Assembly: GCF_003856835.1 (NCBI RefSeq)
Contig: NZ_CP034145.1
Location: 1,550,001 to 1,614,000 of the forward strand
Source of the DNA: Haloplanus aerogenes
GTDB lineage: Archaea > Halobacteriota > Halobacteria > Halobacteriales > Haloferacaceae
Direction of reading: 5' to 3'
DNA: 64,000 bases
Part shown: piece by piece, positions 44,672 to 53,231 of the stretch
How the letters are laid out: each line of letters opens with the position of its first letter
How positions within the stretch are numbered: position 1 is the first letter of the stretch
Translations under genes and position numbers: made by a program
The notes under the pieces: generated by a model
Databases searched by the model: none
Told to the model about the DNA's origin: nothing
Seen by the model: only the letters and a program-made list of their open reading frames with translations

Positions 44672-45795
44672 GCGACCAGCGCTCCCTCCACTGTGCCATC
44701 GTCCGCGGTGGGACGAGCAAGGGCGTGTTCGTCCGCGAGTCCGAACTGCCGACGACGAACCGCGACGAAGTCGTCCTCTCGCTGTTCGGGAGTCCGGACC
44801 CCCGACAGATCGACGGCCTCGGTGGCGCCACCTCGACCACGTCGAAGCTGATGGTCGTGGGCCCGGCCGCCGAGGGCGTCGACGCCGACGTATCCTACAC
44901 GTTCGGGCAGGTTGCGGTCGACAAACCGGTGATCGACTGGAGCGGCAACTGCGGCAACCTCACCAGCGCCATCGGCGCCTTCGCCGTCGACGAAGGACTG
45001 GTCGACGTGCCCGCCGACGCCGACGCGGTCGACTTACACTTGCACAATACGAATACGGACGCGCACATCGACCAGCGGGTGCCGTTGGCGGATGGGAGCG
45101 CGGCCACCGAGGGCGACTTCGAGATACATGGCGTCCCGGGGTCGGGTGCGCGAGTTGACACGACGTTCCTCGATCCGGAAGGCTCGTTGACAGATGGACT
45201 CTTCCCGCTCGGCGGGCCGACTATCGAGCGCACCACCGACGGACGGACGCTCGAACTCACGGTGTTGGACGTGACGACGCCCATCGCCTTCGTCCGTGCG
45301 GCCGATCTCGGACTCACGGCGACGGAGACACCGGACGACATCGACACCGACCCCGCTCTGCTGGACGAACTGGAGGCCATCCGCGCGGCCATCTGTGCGG
45401 AACTGGGATTCGTCGACGACCCGGCCGATGCGGCCACGGAGTCGCCGGGTTATCCGAAACTCGTGTTCGTGGCACCGCCGGCCGACTACGAAACCTCCGA
45501 TGGTCGGACGGTGGCCGGCGAGGAGATCGACCTCCTCGCCCGTTACATGGCGATGGGGAAACTCCACCCGGTGTACGCCGTCACGGGCGTCGCCTGTACG
45601 TCCGTCGCCGCCCGTCTGCCGGGCACCGTCGTCGCCGAGGTGGCCGACGTCGACGACGAAGGGACGGTCACCCTCGGCCATCCCCGTGGCGCGATGTCCG
45701 CGACGCCGTCGGTGCGGACGGACCCGCCGGCCGTCGACGGCGTCACGGTCTACCGGACGCAGCGTCGCCTGATGGACGGCACTGGCTACTACTGA
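44668..45795 (+). CDS. PrpF/4-oxalomesaconate-tautomerase-like isomerase (copy 2)
   Basis: The 375-residue protein keeps the family blocks [31 protein letters not shown], a [18 protein letters not shown] stretch also almost present in copy 1, and [20 protein letters not shown]. It probably moves a double bond in an unsaturated tricarboxylic acid. It is translationally coupled to the TcuA-like gene by an ATGA overlap. The iclR gene follows after 55 bases with its own promoter. Confidence 0.84.
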   Translation: MSDQRSLHCAIVRGGTSKGVFVRESELPTTNRDEVVLSLFGSPDPRQIDGLGGATSTTSKLMVVGPAAEGVDADVSYTFGQVAVDKPVIDWSGNCGNLTSAIGAFAVDEGLVDVPADADAVDLHLHNTNTDAHIDQRVPLADGSAATEGDFEIHGVPGSGARVDTTFLDPEGSLTDGLFPLGGPTIERTTDGRTLELTVLDVTTPIAFVRAADLGLTATETPDDIDTDPALLDELEAIRAAICAELGFVDDPADAATESPGYPKLVFVAPPADYETSDGRTVAGEEIDLLARYMAMGKLHPVYAVTGVACTSVAARLPGTVVAEVADVDDEGTVTLGHPRGAMSATPSVRTDPPAVDGVTVYRTQRRLMDGTGYY

Positions 45796-45801
45796 TTGGC
45801 C

Positions 45802-45827
45802 GTTTCGCGATACGGAATTTTATATAT
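45802..45827 (+). promoter_or_regulatory. Possible IclR operator plus TATA box of the iclR-type gene
   Basis: GTTTCGCGATACGGAA at 45802-45817 is an imperfect inverted repeat resembling IclR-family sites of the TTCCG..CGGAA kind. It directly abuts the TATA box TTTATATATC at 45818-45827, which lies about 28 bases before ATG 45851. A repressor bound there would block its own promoter. Confidence 0.45.
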
Positions 45828-45850
45828 CTCCCGCTGCACGTAATGGTACC

Positions 45851-46612
45851 ATGGGCGACACGAGCACCACGGTTCAGGCGACGGGGACGACCCTCGACAT
45901 CCTGCACGCCCTGCGCGAGTTGGGTGGCGCCCGCATCGCCGAACTGTCCGACCGACTCGACCTCGCACCGAGCACCGTCTACCGACACCTCGCGACGCTC
46001 CACGAGCGCCACTACGTCCGCAAGGAAGGCGACGAGTACCACCTCGCCCTCCGGTTTCTGGAACTCGGCGGCCACGCCCAGATGGAACAGCCCGGATTCG
46101 ATATCGCGAAAGAGAAGGTCGATCAACTGGCGGCCGAAACCGAGGAGCGCTCGCAGTTCATCGTCGAAGAACACGGCTACCGCATCTACCTCTACACACA
46201 GACGGGAGCGAACGCGGTTCGAACGGGGGCGAATATCGGCAAACGCGGGTATCTCCACACCAGTTCCTCCGGGAAAGCGATTCTCGCCCACCTGCCCCGC
46301 GAGCGTGTCGAGGAGATCATCGACCGAATCGGCCTGCCCGCCGTCACCGAACACACGGTGACCGACGAGGACGAACTGTTCGACGAACTCGACGTCATTC
46401 GCGAGCGCGGATACGCGCTCAACATGGAGGAGACGATGACCGGTCTCAACGCCATCGGGACGGCAGTCCTCGATCCGAACGGCGACCCTATCGGCGCGCT
46501 CAGCATCTCCGGCCCCGCGAACCGCCTCAAAGGCGACCGCTTCCGCTCCGAACTCCCGGATCTGCTGCTCGGATCGGCGAACGAAATCGAACTCCGTCTG
46601 CAGTACGACTGA
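45851..46612 (+). CDS. IclR-family transcription regulator
   Basis: The 253-residue protein has an N-terminal winged helix (TLDILHALRELGGARIAELSDRLDLAPSTVYRHLATL) and a C-terminal IclR effector domain (KRGYLHTSSSGKAILAHLP, later MTGLNAIGTAVLDPNG). IclR regulators sense small organic or aromatic acids and control catabolic operons. It is the only regulator in the 28-46.6 kb island and lies at its end, downstream of the TcuA/PrpF pair, so it is the prime candidate for controlling it. A TATA box and possible operator precede it. Confidence 0.93.
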   Translation: MGDTSTTVQATGTTLDILHALRELGGARIAELSDRLDLAPSTVYRHLATLHERHYVRKEGDEYHLALRFLELGGHAQMEQPGFDIAKEKVDQLAAETEERSQFIVEEHGYRIYLYTQTGANAVRTGANIGKRGYLHTSSSGKAILAHLPRERVEEIIDRIGLPAVTEHTVTDEDELFDELDVIRERGYALNMEETMTGLNAIGTAVLDPNGDPIGALSISGPANRLKGDRFRSELPDLLLGSANEIELRLQYD

Positions 46613-46714
46613 CGAACCCTAACAGAAGTACGGCTATTAGGAAATGTTCGACGACGTGGTCGCGCTCGGCCCGACGGAACATATAACTGCCCCCCACCAG
46701 ATGCTACGACGTGA

Positions 46715-47305
46715 ATGAGTGGGCCCGGACGCCGGAGCAAAGTCGCGACAGCCATCGAAACACACGACCTCGACGGAATCGGCGCGGAACTGGAGTCGCG
46801 CTGGTCCCGCGAGCAGGATCGCTGGAGTCTGCGTCGCCTCGCGGACTACTTCAACGCCGAACTGCTGGAGCAGATGCTTCGGGAGGCCGGTGGCACCACG
46901 GTCGAGATAGATCCCGCAGACCTCTACGACCGCGTGCAGAGCGACGACCGAACGACCCGGACCGAGGCGGAACGACTGCTCGAACGTGCGGGCGTCGACG
47001 TCGACGCCCTCCGTTCGGAGTTCGTCTCCTATCAGGCGATCCGGACGTACCTCCGTTCACACCGCGGAGCCGAGCCACCGACCGACGACGGGCCGACTGT
47101 CGACGACGCCGTCGGAACCATCCGTCGTCTCGACGGTCGACTGACCTCGGTGGCGCGTGACCGACTCTCGAACCTCGACGACCTCGCGGTCGCCTCCCCC
47201 CGTGTCCTGACCTCGATCAGAGTCTACTGCGACGACTGTGGTGCCCGACTCGACCTCGACGCCCTCGACGACGGCGCCTGTAACTGCTTCGACGATTCGA
47301 ACTAA
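46715..47305 (+). CDS. rdfA: Rod-determining factor RdfA family protein
   Basis: The 196-residue protein is helical and charged, with SRWSREQDRWSLRRLADYFN near residue 30, a helical middle and a C-terminal zinc-binding set YCDDCGARLDLDALDDGACNC (C-x2-C ... C-x-C). It matches the RdfA type, which in Haloferax is required for the rod cell shape and lies next to an archaea-specific SMC-related gene, exactly as here (stop codons 14 bases apart, convergent). A TATA-like ACATATAAC near 46679-46687 precedes the ATG. The molecular action of RdfA is unknown. Confidence 0.82.
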   Translation: MSGPGRRSKVATAIETHDLDGIGAELESRWSREQDRWSLRRLADYFNAELLEQMLREAGGTTVEIDPADLYDRVQSDDRTTRTEAERLLERAGVDVDALRSEFVSYQAIRTYLRSHRGAEPPTDDGPTVDDAVGTIRRLDGRLTSVARDRLSNLDDLAVASPRVLTSIRVYCDDCGARLDLDALDDGACNCFDDSN

Positions 47306-47319
47306 CTCGCTCGGACGGG

Positions 47320-49260
47320 TCAGATGTCGTTGATGCGCTGGTACGAATCCGAGAGCGCGGCGGCGTCCTCCGGAAGGAGCGCGACGACGAGGTTGTCGGC
47401 GTAGGATTCCAGATACTCCACCACGGCGGCGATGCGGTCGGAGTCGATGGCTTCGAGCGAGTCCAGCAGCATGAACGGGACCGTCTCGTGGACGTCGTGC
47501 ACGAGATAGCCCGCGAGGGCGAACACGAGGCCCGTCACCTCTCGTTCGCTCTCCGAGAGGTGGTCGACCGTGTCTTCGTAGGTGACGCCCGACTCGGTCG
47601 TTCTGACGATGTGGAGATCGAAGACGCTCTTGGTCACTTTCTGCCGGCCGTCGCGGACCTCGGTCTGGGTCCGTTCGAGCCAGATCCGCTCGATGTTGCC
47701 GTACTCCAGTCGATCGAGGACGTTCGCCATGTGGGTGTTGAACGCCTCCGCGGCGCCCTGTTCGATGTGGTCGACCCGCGTGCGGAGATCCTCGAGTGTC
47801 GCTCGTAGTTCGTCCCGTCGCGCTTCGAGGTCGTCGCGGTCGTCGAGTCGGTCGTCGATCTCCTCGATCCGAGTGTCGACCTCCGCGAGTTCGTCCTCGA
47901 GACGGTCGAGTTCGAACTCCAGCTGGTTCGCCTCCTTGTGGAGGTCGAGAATCTCCCCGTAGCTATCGTCTTGGAGGCGCTCGACCTCGGCTTCGAGCGT
48001 CTCGATCCGGTCCTGCAGGTCGTCCCGGTCGTCGGCCAGCGACGCCACGCGCCGCTCCCGCCGGTCGATTTCGTCCCCGACCCGCTGGCGCTCGCGTTCG
48101 AGTTTCTCCTGGCGCTGTCGTTCCCGTTCGTACTCCTGGCGCTCGGCTTCGAGATCATCGATCTCCGCCGCGAGTTCGTTGCGCTCCTGGAACTTCTCCT
48201 GGCGGAGGTCGCGGAGGCGGTCGAGGGTCTCCTCGATCTGTCGGGCCTGTACGTCCGAGCCACACGTCCAGCAGGTCACCGTTCGGCCGTCGCCACGGAG
48301 TCGATCCGTCACCGACTCGTCGTCGGTCGGCGACTCGAGGAGGTCCGAGCCGTCTTCGTCCAGCATCTCCTCGTTGAACTGGAGGATGCTCTGGAGTTCG
48401 TTGACGTTCGCGTCGAGCGTCTCCTTGCGCCCGCGAAGCCGTTCGATCCGCTGTCGAATCTCCTCGATCTCGCTGGCGGCCGTCTCGGTTCCGCCGTCGA
48501 GTTCCGCGTCGATCTCGTCGCGTTCCTCCCGGAGCGACGCCAGACTCTCTCGCTGGGTTTCGAGCGAGTAGCGTACGTCTTCGAGTTTCGACCGGACGCT
48601 CTGCAGGTCGCTCAGCCGTTCCTCGAGTTCGGCCTTTTCCTCTCGCTTCTCCTCGATGTCGGCGTCGGTGGCCTCGATCTCCGCAACCGTCTCCTCTCGC
48701 TCCTCCCGTTTCTCCTCGATGTCGGCGTCGAGGCGGGAGCGTTTCTGGACCAGTCGCGTCTTTTCCTCGGCCAGTGCGTCGAGGTCGTCCAGTTCGCGCT
48801 CTATCTCTCCTTTCTCCTCGACAGCACGGTCGATCCGTCGCTGGATCTCCTCGGTGTCGACTGGCCGCATGATGAGTTCGCGGAGGTCGTCACCGCGCTG
48901 GACGGCCTGGCGCGCCTCGTTCCGTTCGAGGAGGAACGCGAAGAGGTCGGCGAGTTCGGAGTCGTCCAGATACGGGTCTCCACCGGTGACGACGTGGTCA
49001 CCCTGTCGGTCGAGCGTCCGGGTGAACCGTTCGCCCTCGACGTGCAGTTCGACTCGTCCCGACTCGGCGTCCGCCTTCAGCGGTTGCGCGTCGCTTCCGA
49101 GTGCCGCCATGATCGCAAGCAGGAGCGACGTTCGGTTGGTTGCGTTCCGTCCGGAGAGAATCGTGACGCCGGGGGTGAACTCGACCCGTGTCTCGTCGAT
49201 GCCACCGACGTTCTCCGCGGTGACTCTGACGGTCGATTCCGCGACTCGCTTTTCTGCCAT
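47320..49260 (-). CDS. Archaea-specific SMC-related (RecN/Rad50-like) ATPase
   Basis: This 646-residue protein has an N-terminal ATPase part with an unusual P-loop SGRNATNRTSLLLA (no GxxGxGK), two long coiled coils of about 200 residues each, a central hinge with TVTCWTCGSDV resembling a Rad50 zinc hook, and a C-terminal part with LSESEREVTGLVFALAG and PFMLLDSLEAID (signature and Walker B). Such proteins partner with RdfA in haloarchaea. ATG 49260 is used; an in-frame ATG 18 bases upstream is less family-like. The altered P-loop is a feature of this family rather than damage. A structural or chromosome-linked role is presumed. Confidence 0.86.
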   Translation of the reverse strand: MAEKRVAESTVRVTAENVGGIDETRVEFTPGVTILSGRNATNRTSLLLAIMAALGSDAQPLKADAESGRVELHVEGERFTRTLDRQGDHVVTGGDPYLDDSELADLFAFLLERNEARQAVQRGDDLRELIMRPVDTEEIQRRIDRAVEEKGEIERELDDLDALAEEKTRLVQKRSRLDADIEEKREEREETVAEIEATDADIEEKREEKAELEERLSDLQSVRSKLEDVRYSLETQRESLASLREERDEIDAELDGGTETAASEIEEIRQRIERLRGRKETLDANVNELQSILQFNEEMLDEDGSDLLESPTDDESVTDRLRGDGRTVTCWTCGSDVQARQIEETLDRLRDLRQEKFQERNELAAEIDDLEAERQEYERERQRQEKLERERQRVGDEIDRRERRVASLADDRDDLQDRIETLEAEVERLQDDSYGEILDLHKEANQLEFELDRLEDELAEVDTRIEEIDDRLDDRDDLEARRDELRATLEDLRTRVDHIEQGAAEAFNTHMANVLDRLEYGNIERIWLERTQTEVRDGRQKVTKSVFDLHIVRTTESGVTYEDTVDHLSESEREVTGLVFALAGYLVHDVHETVPFMLLDSLEAIDSDRIAAVVEYLESYADNLVVALLPEDAAALSDSYQRINDI

Positions 49261-49812
49261 GCCCCAACAGTGGCACATTACCGTAATAACAGTTTATGCT
49301 GTGCCAATGGCCCGGAAACCAACGAACACTCCCGATCCGGCGAAGGGGTCGGACCTGCGGACCTCCCCCCGCTATCGTGGGAGCACGGTCGTGCGCTACT
49401 GTCTTTCGAACCGATAACTCCCTTTTCTAGTCCGAAATTTTAGAACTCTATTTTTAGATACTGGAGCAGGATCGAGAGCCTTCGTAGACGTAGATTACGT
49501 TGGTTTTCTACTTTGCTCCGAATGAATCTGAATTAGTTCTGAATATCTGGACATATGGGCCATATATTGAAAAATTACTCGCATACGCTCTACCAGTGGC
49601 GAGACTATGATGGTGGCCCCACCCGATATGCATCACTCGAAAAAAACTATACCGAATTTTGGGATATCGGCGTAATCGAATCCGCTCCCTCGCGCTCGCT
49701 ACACTGACCTACTGATGCAGATCTTCCCGTCGATCGGGGTCGCTGACCGATCGTTCGACCCTCGCATTTCGTATAGCGATATACGATTTATGTGTTCGGA
49801 GCCGAACGCAGT
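49261..49812. other. AT-rich, gene-poor gap between the SMC-like gene and the recombinase gene
   Basis: No convincing coding frame is visible. A+T rises sharply from 49420 to 49680. The only notable element is an 18-base palindromic site at 49769-49786. No tRNA was recognised, so an integration site cannot be named. Confidence 0.55.
49769..49786. promoter_or_regulatory. Palindrome TCGTATA-GCGA-TATACGA
   Basis: Two perfect 7-base arms separated by four bases lie 26 bases beyond the recombinase stop codon. It may be an operator, a recombinase core site or part of a terminator; sequence alone cannot choose. Confidence 0.4.
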
Positions 49813-50817
49813 TCATGACAGTTGATAGATATTTTCTTCGTAGGTTCGACGCACGCGATCCCCCCAGTCGTGGGTGTAGGTGTCGATAATGTCGCTCGCC
49901 ACGTCGCCGCGGAGATACTTGACGATGCCGCGGTCGCCGGTACGGTCCCGGAGATGGGTCGTGAAGAAGTGTCGGAAGTAGTGGGGAGTGACGTTCTCCT
50001 CGGCGCCGCCGCCGTCGCGGTGCCACCCGCGCTCGCGCGCGTGTGACTCTACGGTGTGGTGGACGACGTGCGGGGTGACGCGCTCGCCCCACCCGTCGCG
50101 CGTGCTCACGAACAGCGGATTCGCCTGCGAGACGGGATCGGGCCTGATGGCCAGCCACCGGGTGAGCGCCGTGCGTAGTTCGTCGTCGACGGGAATCACC
50201 GTCGCACGCTTGCGTTTGTTCGCCGCTGTCCGCTCTTCACCTTCGACCACGTCGCCGACGGCGCGGTCGGCAGCGACGAAGAGAGCGTCACCACGGCCGT
50301 CGAGCTGAGGGCGGATCGGGGCGTCGAGTGCCTGCCGCGTCACCGGAATCGAGCAGTCGCGCACGTCCAGATTGCAGAGTTCGCCCACTCGGATGCCGGT
50401 TTTGAGCATCGCCACCAGGAGCGCGCGGTCGAGCGGGTGGTCGACGTCCGCGAGAAAGTCACGCATCTCGGGGATACTGATCTCCCGTCGCGTCGGATCG
50501 GTGTTGATCCGTTCGTCCATCTCCTCGGCGACGAGCGTCATCGGGTTGGATTCGAACTCTCCAACCTGCGTCATGTAGGCGTAGAACCGGTGGAGGTAGG
50601 CGGCGTAGGTGGCCACGGTGCTCTCCGCGACGGTACCGCGCAGCCGGTGGATCCACGCCATGCAGTCCCGATGTTCCGCTGTCGCCGGCGTTGCGCCCCG
50701 TTCGTCGGCCAGGAACGTCTCGAACGTCCGGAGGACGCGCTCGTAGGCCGCGCGTGTGCGGTCGGTCTTCCCGTGGTAGGTCATGTCCTGTAAGAAGTAG
50801 CCGACGGGGTCGTCCAT
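49813..50817 (-). CDS. Tyrosine recombinase/integrase
   Basis: The 334-residue protein has an N-terminal SAM-like core-binding domain (RAAYERVLRTFETFLADERG) and a C-terminal catalytic domain with Arg in KTGIRVGELCNLD, the H-x2-R motif HYFRHFF, a later His in YTHDW and the nucleophile Tyr in RRTYEEN. It cuts and rejoins DNA. Start ATG 50817 overlaps the stop of the preceding small gene by one base (TGATG), so the two are co-translated. No phage or plasmid genes surround it, but the neighbourhood is AT-rich and accessory-like. It could serve element integration or chromosome-level recombination. Confidence 0.9.
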   Translation of the reverse strand: MDDPVGYFLQDMTYHGKTDRTRAAYERVLRTFETFLADERGATPATAEHRDCMAWIHRLRGTVAESTVATYAAYLHRFYAYMTQVGEFESNPMTLVAEEMDERINTDPTRREISIPEMRDFLADVDHPLDRALLVAMLKTGIRVGELCNLDVRDCSIPVTRQALDAPIRPQLDGRGDALFVAADRAVGDVVEGEERTAANKRKRATVIPVDDELRTALTRWLAIRPDPVSQANPLFVSTRDGWGERVTPHVVHHTVESHARERGWHRDGGGAEENVTPHYFRHFFTTHLRDRTGDRGIVKYLRGDVASDIIDTYTHDWGDRVRRTYEENIYQLS

Positions 50818-51194
50818 CACGCGTCCTCCACGAGTCGGTAGCCGCCGTGCCGGCCGCTGTACTGGACGACGTTCGCCTCCTGCAGTTCGGTGAGCGTCTC
50901 CTCGAGGCGGTCTTCCATGCCGTCGGTCAGCGCCGCGAGCAGGTCGTCCCACGACCGGTGGTCTTCCCCGCTCAAGGCGTCTTTCACCCGGGGTTCGAGC
51001 CCCGAAGACCCACCTTCAGCGGGTTCCTCGTCGGCCGTCCGTTCGGGTACCTCGAAATCCCGGCGACCGGCCTGGACCATCGTCCGGACGAACTCGCTTT
51101 GACTCATGCCGAGTTGCTCGGCGTGTTCGCGCCAGCGCTCTTTCTGGTAGGGCGGGACGTACGTTTTCACCGGGACGCTGTCTGCGTCTCCCAT
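50817..51194 (-). CDS. Small DNA-binding-like partner of the recombinase (DUF5805-like)
   Basis: The 125-residue protein starts MGDADSVPVKTYVPPYQKERW, followed by AEQLGMSQSEFVRTMVQAGRRDF, which resembles a ribbon-helix-helix unit, and ends with a helical region LQEANVVQYSGRHGGYRLV like a small winged helix. Such proteins precede tyrosine recombinase genes in haloarchaea, as here with a one-base overlap. It may regulate or assist the recombinase. ATG 51194 is preferred to an in-frame ATG 30 bases upstream. Confidence 0.68.
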   Translation of the reverse strand: MGDADSVPVKTYVPPYQKERWREHAEQLGMSQSEFVRTMVQAGRRDFEVPERTADEEPAEGGSSGLEPRVKDALSGEDHRSWDDLLAALTDGMEDRLEETLTELQEANVVQYSGRHGGYRLVEDA

Positions 51195-51390
51195 GATTCG
51201 CCTCTCGATTGCCGCACACTTCAAAGTAGTCCCACTCAGGGAGATAAGGGTCTTTAGATGTGAAAACAGGCCCTAATTTTGCCCCCGAATAGATGTAGAT
51301 TTGTGTATCTAGGGTTTTTATTGGTTTCTCGATAGTGCTGAACGCACAAATACAAAATTTGCTCCCGAGGACACGCCGATCGCCCCCCTC

Positions 51391-52086
51391 TCACGCTTCC
51401 GCGGGTTCGATCAGCGACGGGTCGTCGTGGCTCGGATTGTTCACGCGCGTCGAGACGGGGTGGGCGGTCAGGTCGTCCGCAGGGTAGGGGTCACAGCAGT
51501 CGAGTGCCTCGTCGACATCACCGTGGAGCCACGTCGACTCCGCGTCGGGCTCGAGAATGACTGCCATCCGGTGATGGAGGTCGCTCACGAGGTCGTTGGG
51601 CACCGTCGTGACGATAGCGAACGTCTCGACGGGATCGGGATCGACCGACGCGCCGCCGTCACCGAACTCGCCGAGCCCTGTCTGTCGGATCGGTGGCTCC
51701 CACCGCGACCAGATGCCCGCCATAGCAAAGGGGCGATCGTCCTCGAAGGCGACGCGATACGGTCGCTTGTCGCCGTCGCGGTCCACCCACTCGTAGAAGC
51801 CATCCGCAGGCACGAGGCACCGGCGGTGTTCGACCGACTCGGCGAAACTCGGTTTCTCTTCGATCGTCTCCGCGCGGGCGTTGATCGACGCCATCGACGC
51901 GTCGTCGGCCCACTCGGGGAGCAGGCCCCACTGCTGGCGGGTAAATTGCTCCGGCTCCGCCCCCGTTACGACCGGGAGGCCCTGCCCCGGCGCACAGTTG
52001 TATCGCGGCTCCCGGTCCGGGGGCTGCGTTCCGAAGCGGTCGGCCAGTTCCTCGGCCGGCGTGAACAGGGTGTACCGCCCGCACAT
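51391..52086 (-). CDS. SRAP/HMCES-family abasic-site DNA-protein crosslinking protein
   Basis: The 231-residue protein starts MCGRYTLFTP, so the catalytic Cys2 is exposed once Met1 is removed. It has the conserved INARAETIEEKPSFA and the active-site CLVPADGFYEW with Glu, and a later LHHRMAVIL with His. SRAP proteins (YedK, HMCES) form a stable thiazolidine link to abasic sites in single-stranded DNA and shield them. The gene stands alone. Confidence 0.94.
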   Translation of the reverse strand: MCGRYTLFTPAEELADRFGTQPPDREPRYNCAPGQGLPVVTGAEPEQFTRQQWGLLPEWADDASMASINARAETIEEKPSFAESVEHRRCLVPADGFYEWVDRDGDKRPYRVAFEDDRPFAMAGIWSRWEPPIRQTGLGEFGDGGASVDPDPVETFAIVTTVPNDLVSDLHHRMAVILEPDAESTWLHGDVDEALDCCDPYPADDLTAHPVSTRVNNPSHDDPSLIEPAEA

Positions 52087-52656
52087 ACGGCTCCCTTCGG
52101 TTGTGAGCGGTTAAACCTCCGGGTCCGCCGTGGTGCTTCGACGGCGACTCGGCGCCGTCACGGGGAGCGTTCCGAACGAGTGACTGTCGCCGTCTCCGCC
52201 GCCGGTGAGTCGGGACAGTCGAACTGTCATAACATCAGACAGATTTTATTTTTATCTGGGCCGACGCCGTTCGCCACACGACGCATAAACCACATCTCGC
52301 TATACAAATTTTGCACTCTCTGGAAGTTGAGACGACAGTGGGTTTGGAGGGCTGTGATGCGTGATATCAGCCGAGTCAGTGAACAGAAGCTGCTTCAGAT
52401 CGACGCTCGAACGACCATTCTTGTCTCACTACCAACTATTTCGGGAGATTTCCGAGACTGCTACCACTCAGAACTTCGGCGCTTCCTCGGACAGACCTCG
52501 TGCCACTCGTTGTTTCCCCGGGTTGAGCTTCCGCTCTGTCTCATAGAGTCTGGTCGTGGTCCTGAAGGCGATTTTCATTAGCGACTCGATACGGGCCCTC
52601 CGATCTGATAGCCAGTCGGAACTTGGCGAAACTGGTGTGACGTGGTGGGAGTGTCC
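52087..52656. other. Gap without a recognised gene between SRAP and cupin genes
   Basis: Frames here have no family-like content and base composition shifts toward A+T after about 52230. A plus-strand frame from 52357 to 52581 and minus-strand fragments look non-native or decayed, but no transposase motif could be confirmed. Confidence 0.45.
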
Positions 52657-53049
52657 TTACGCGCTCTCTTCCATTTTGTTCCGCATGTGGTCGATAACCT
52701 CTCCGTGCTCGTGTTGTGGACTAAACATAACGACATCGGTGTCCCTCTCGGCCCGGACAGTGTGCCCCGGTGGCCAATAGTACATGTCGCCGCCCTCGTC
52801 TACTTCTTCGCTGCCGTCGGTATAGGTGACGGTCAACTCGCCGCTTATCACGTATCCCCAGTGAGGCGACTGGCAGTGGTCGTTTTCCAGTCCTTCGAGG
52901 AGTCCTGTGATATCTGTCCCCTGCTTAAGTGAGAAATATTCTGCCGCGAGGTCTCCGTAGTCGGTTGCATCACCGAAGTCCGGTTGGTGGTGAGCGATCG
53001 CGGCTGGACTGTCGATTTCGGCTGGAATGTCTTCTTTAGCTACTTTCAT
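52657..53049 (-). CDS. Cupin-domain protein
   Basis: The 130-residue protein (from MKVAKEDIPAEI) is a single cupin barrel: HWGYVISGELTVTYTDGSEE forms motif 1, and DMYYWPPGHTVRAERDTDVVMFSPQHEHGEV covers motif 2 and the end. An in-frame ATG at 53097 would give 16 more residues; 53049 is chosen because a TATA-like CAATCTATC near 53080-53088 precedes it. The function is unknown; such proteins may bind small ligands. Codon use is less GC-rich than most of the window, consistent with transfer. Confidence 0.7.
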   Translation of the reverse strand: MKVAKEDIPAEIDSPAAIAHHQPDFGDATDYGDLAAEYFSLKQGTDITGLLEGLENDHCQSPHWGYVISGELTVTYTDGSEEVDEGGDMYYWPPGHTVRAERDTDVVMFSPQHEHGEVIDHMRNKMEESA

Positions 53050-53231
53050 CGGTATCTCGTCTGTCGAAGGACGGCCACCCACATGATAGATTGACATTTT
53101 CACCGAGAACTGTTGTTGCGCGCAACTGAGTGAGTCCACAAAATGAGGAAGGTGAGTAGAGTGCACCTTGCACGATGGTTCTGCCAACTACCAGAGAGCA
53201 CACCAGATGAGAGAACGCCTTCGTTTGCTAA

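Noticed and set aside
52300-52581. Possible transposase remnant in the gap after the SRAP gene
   Set aside because: Base composition is suggestive, but no DDE motif, terminal inverted repeats or recognisable transposase stretch could be confirmed by eye.
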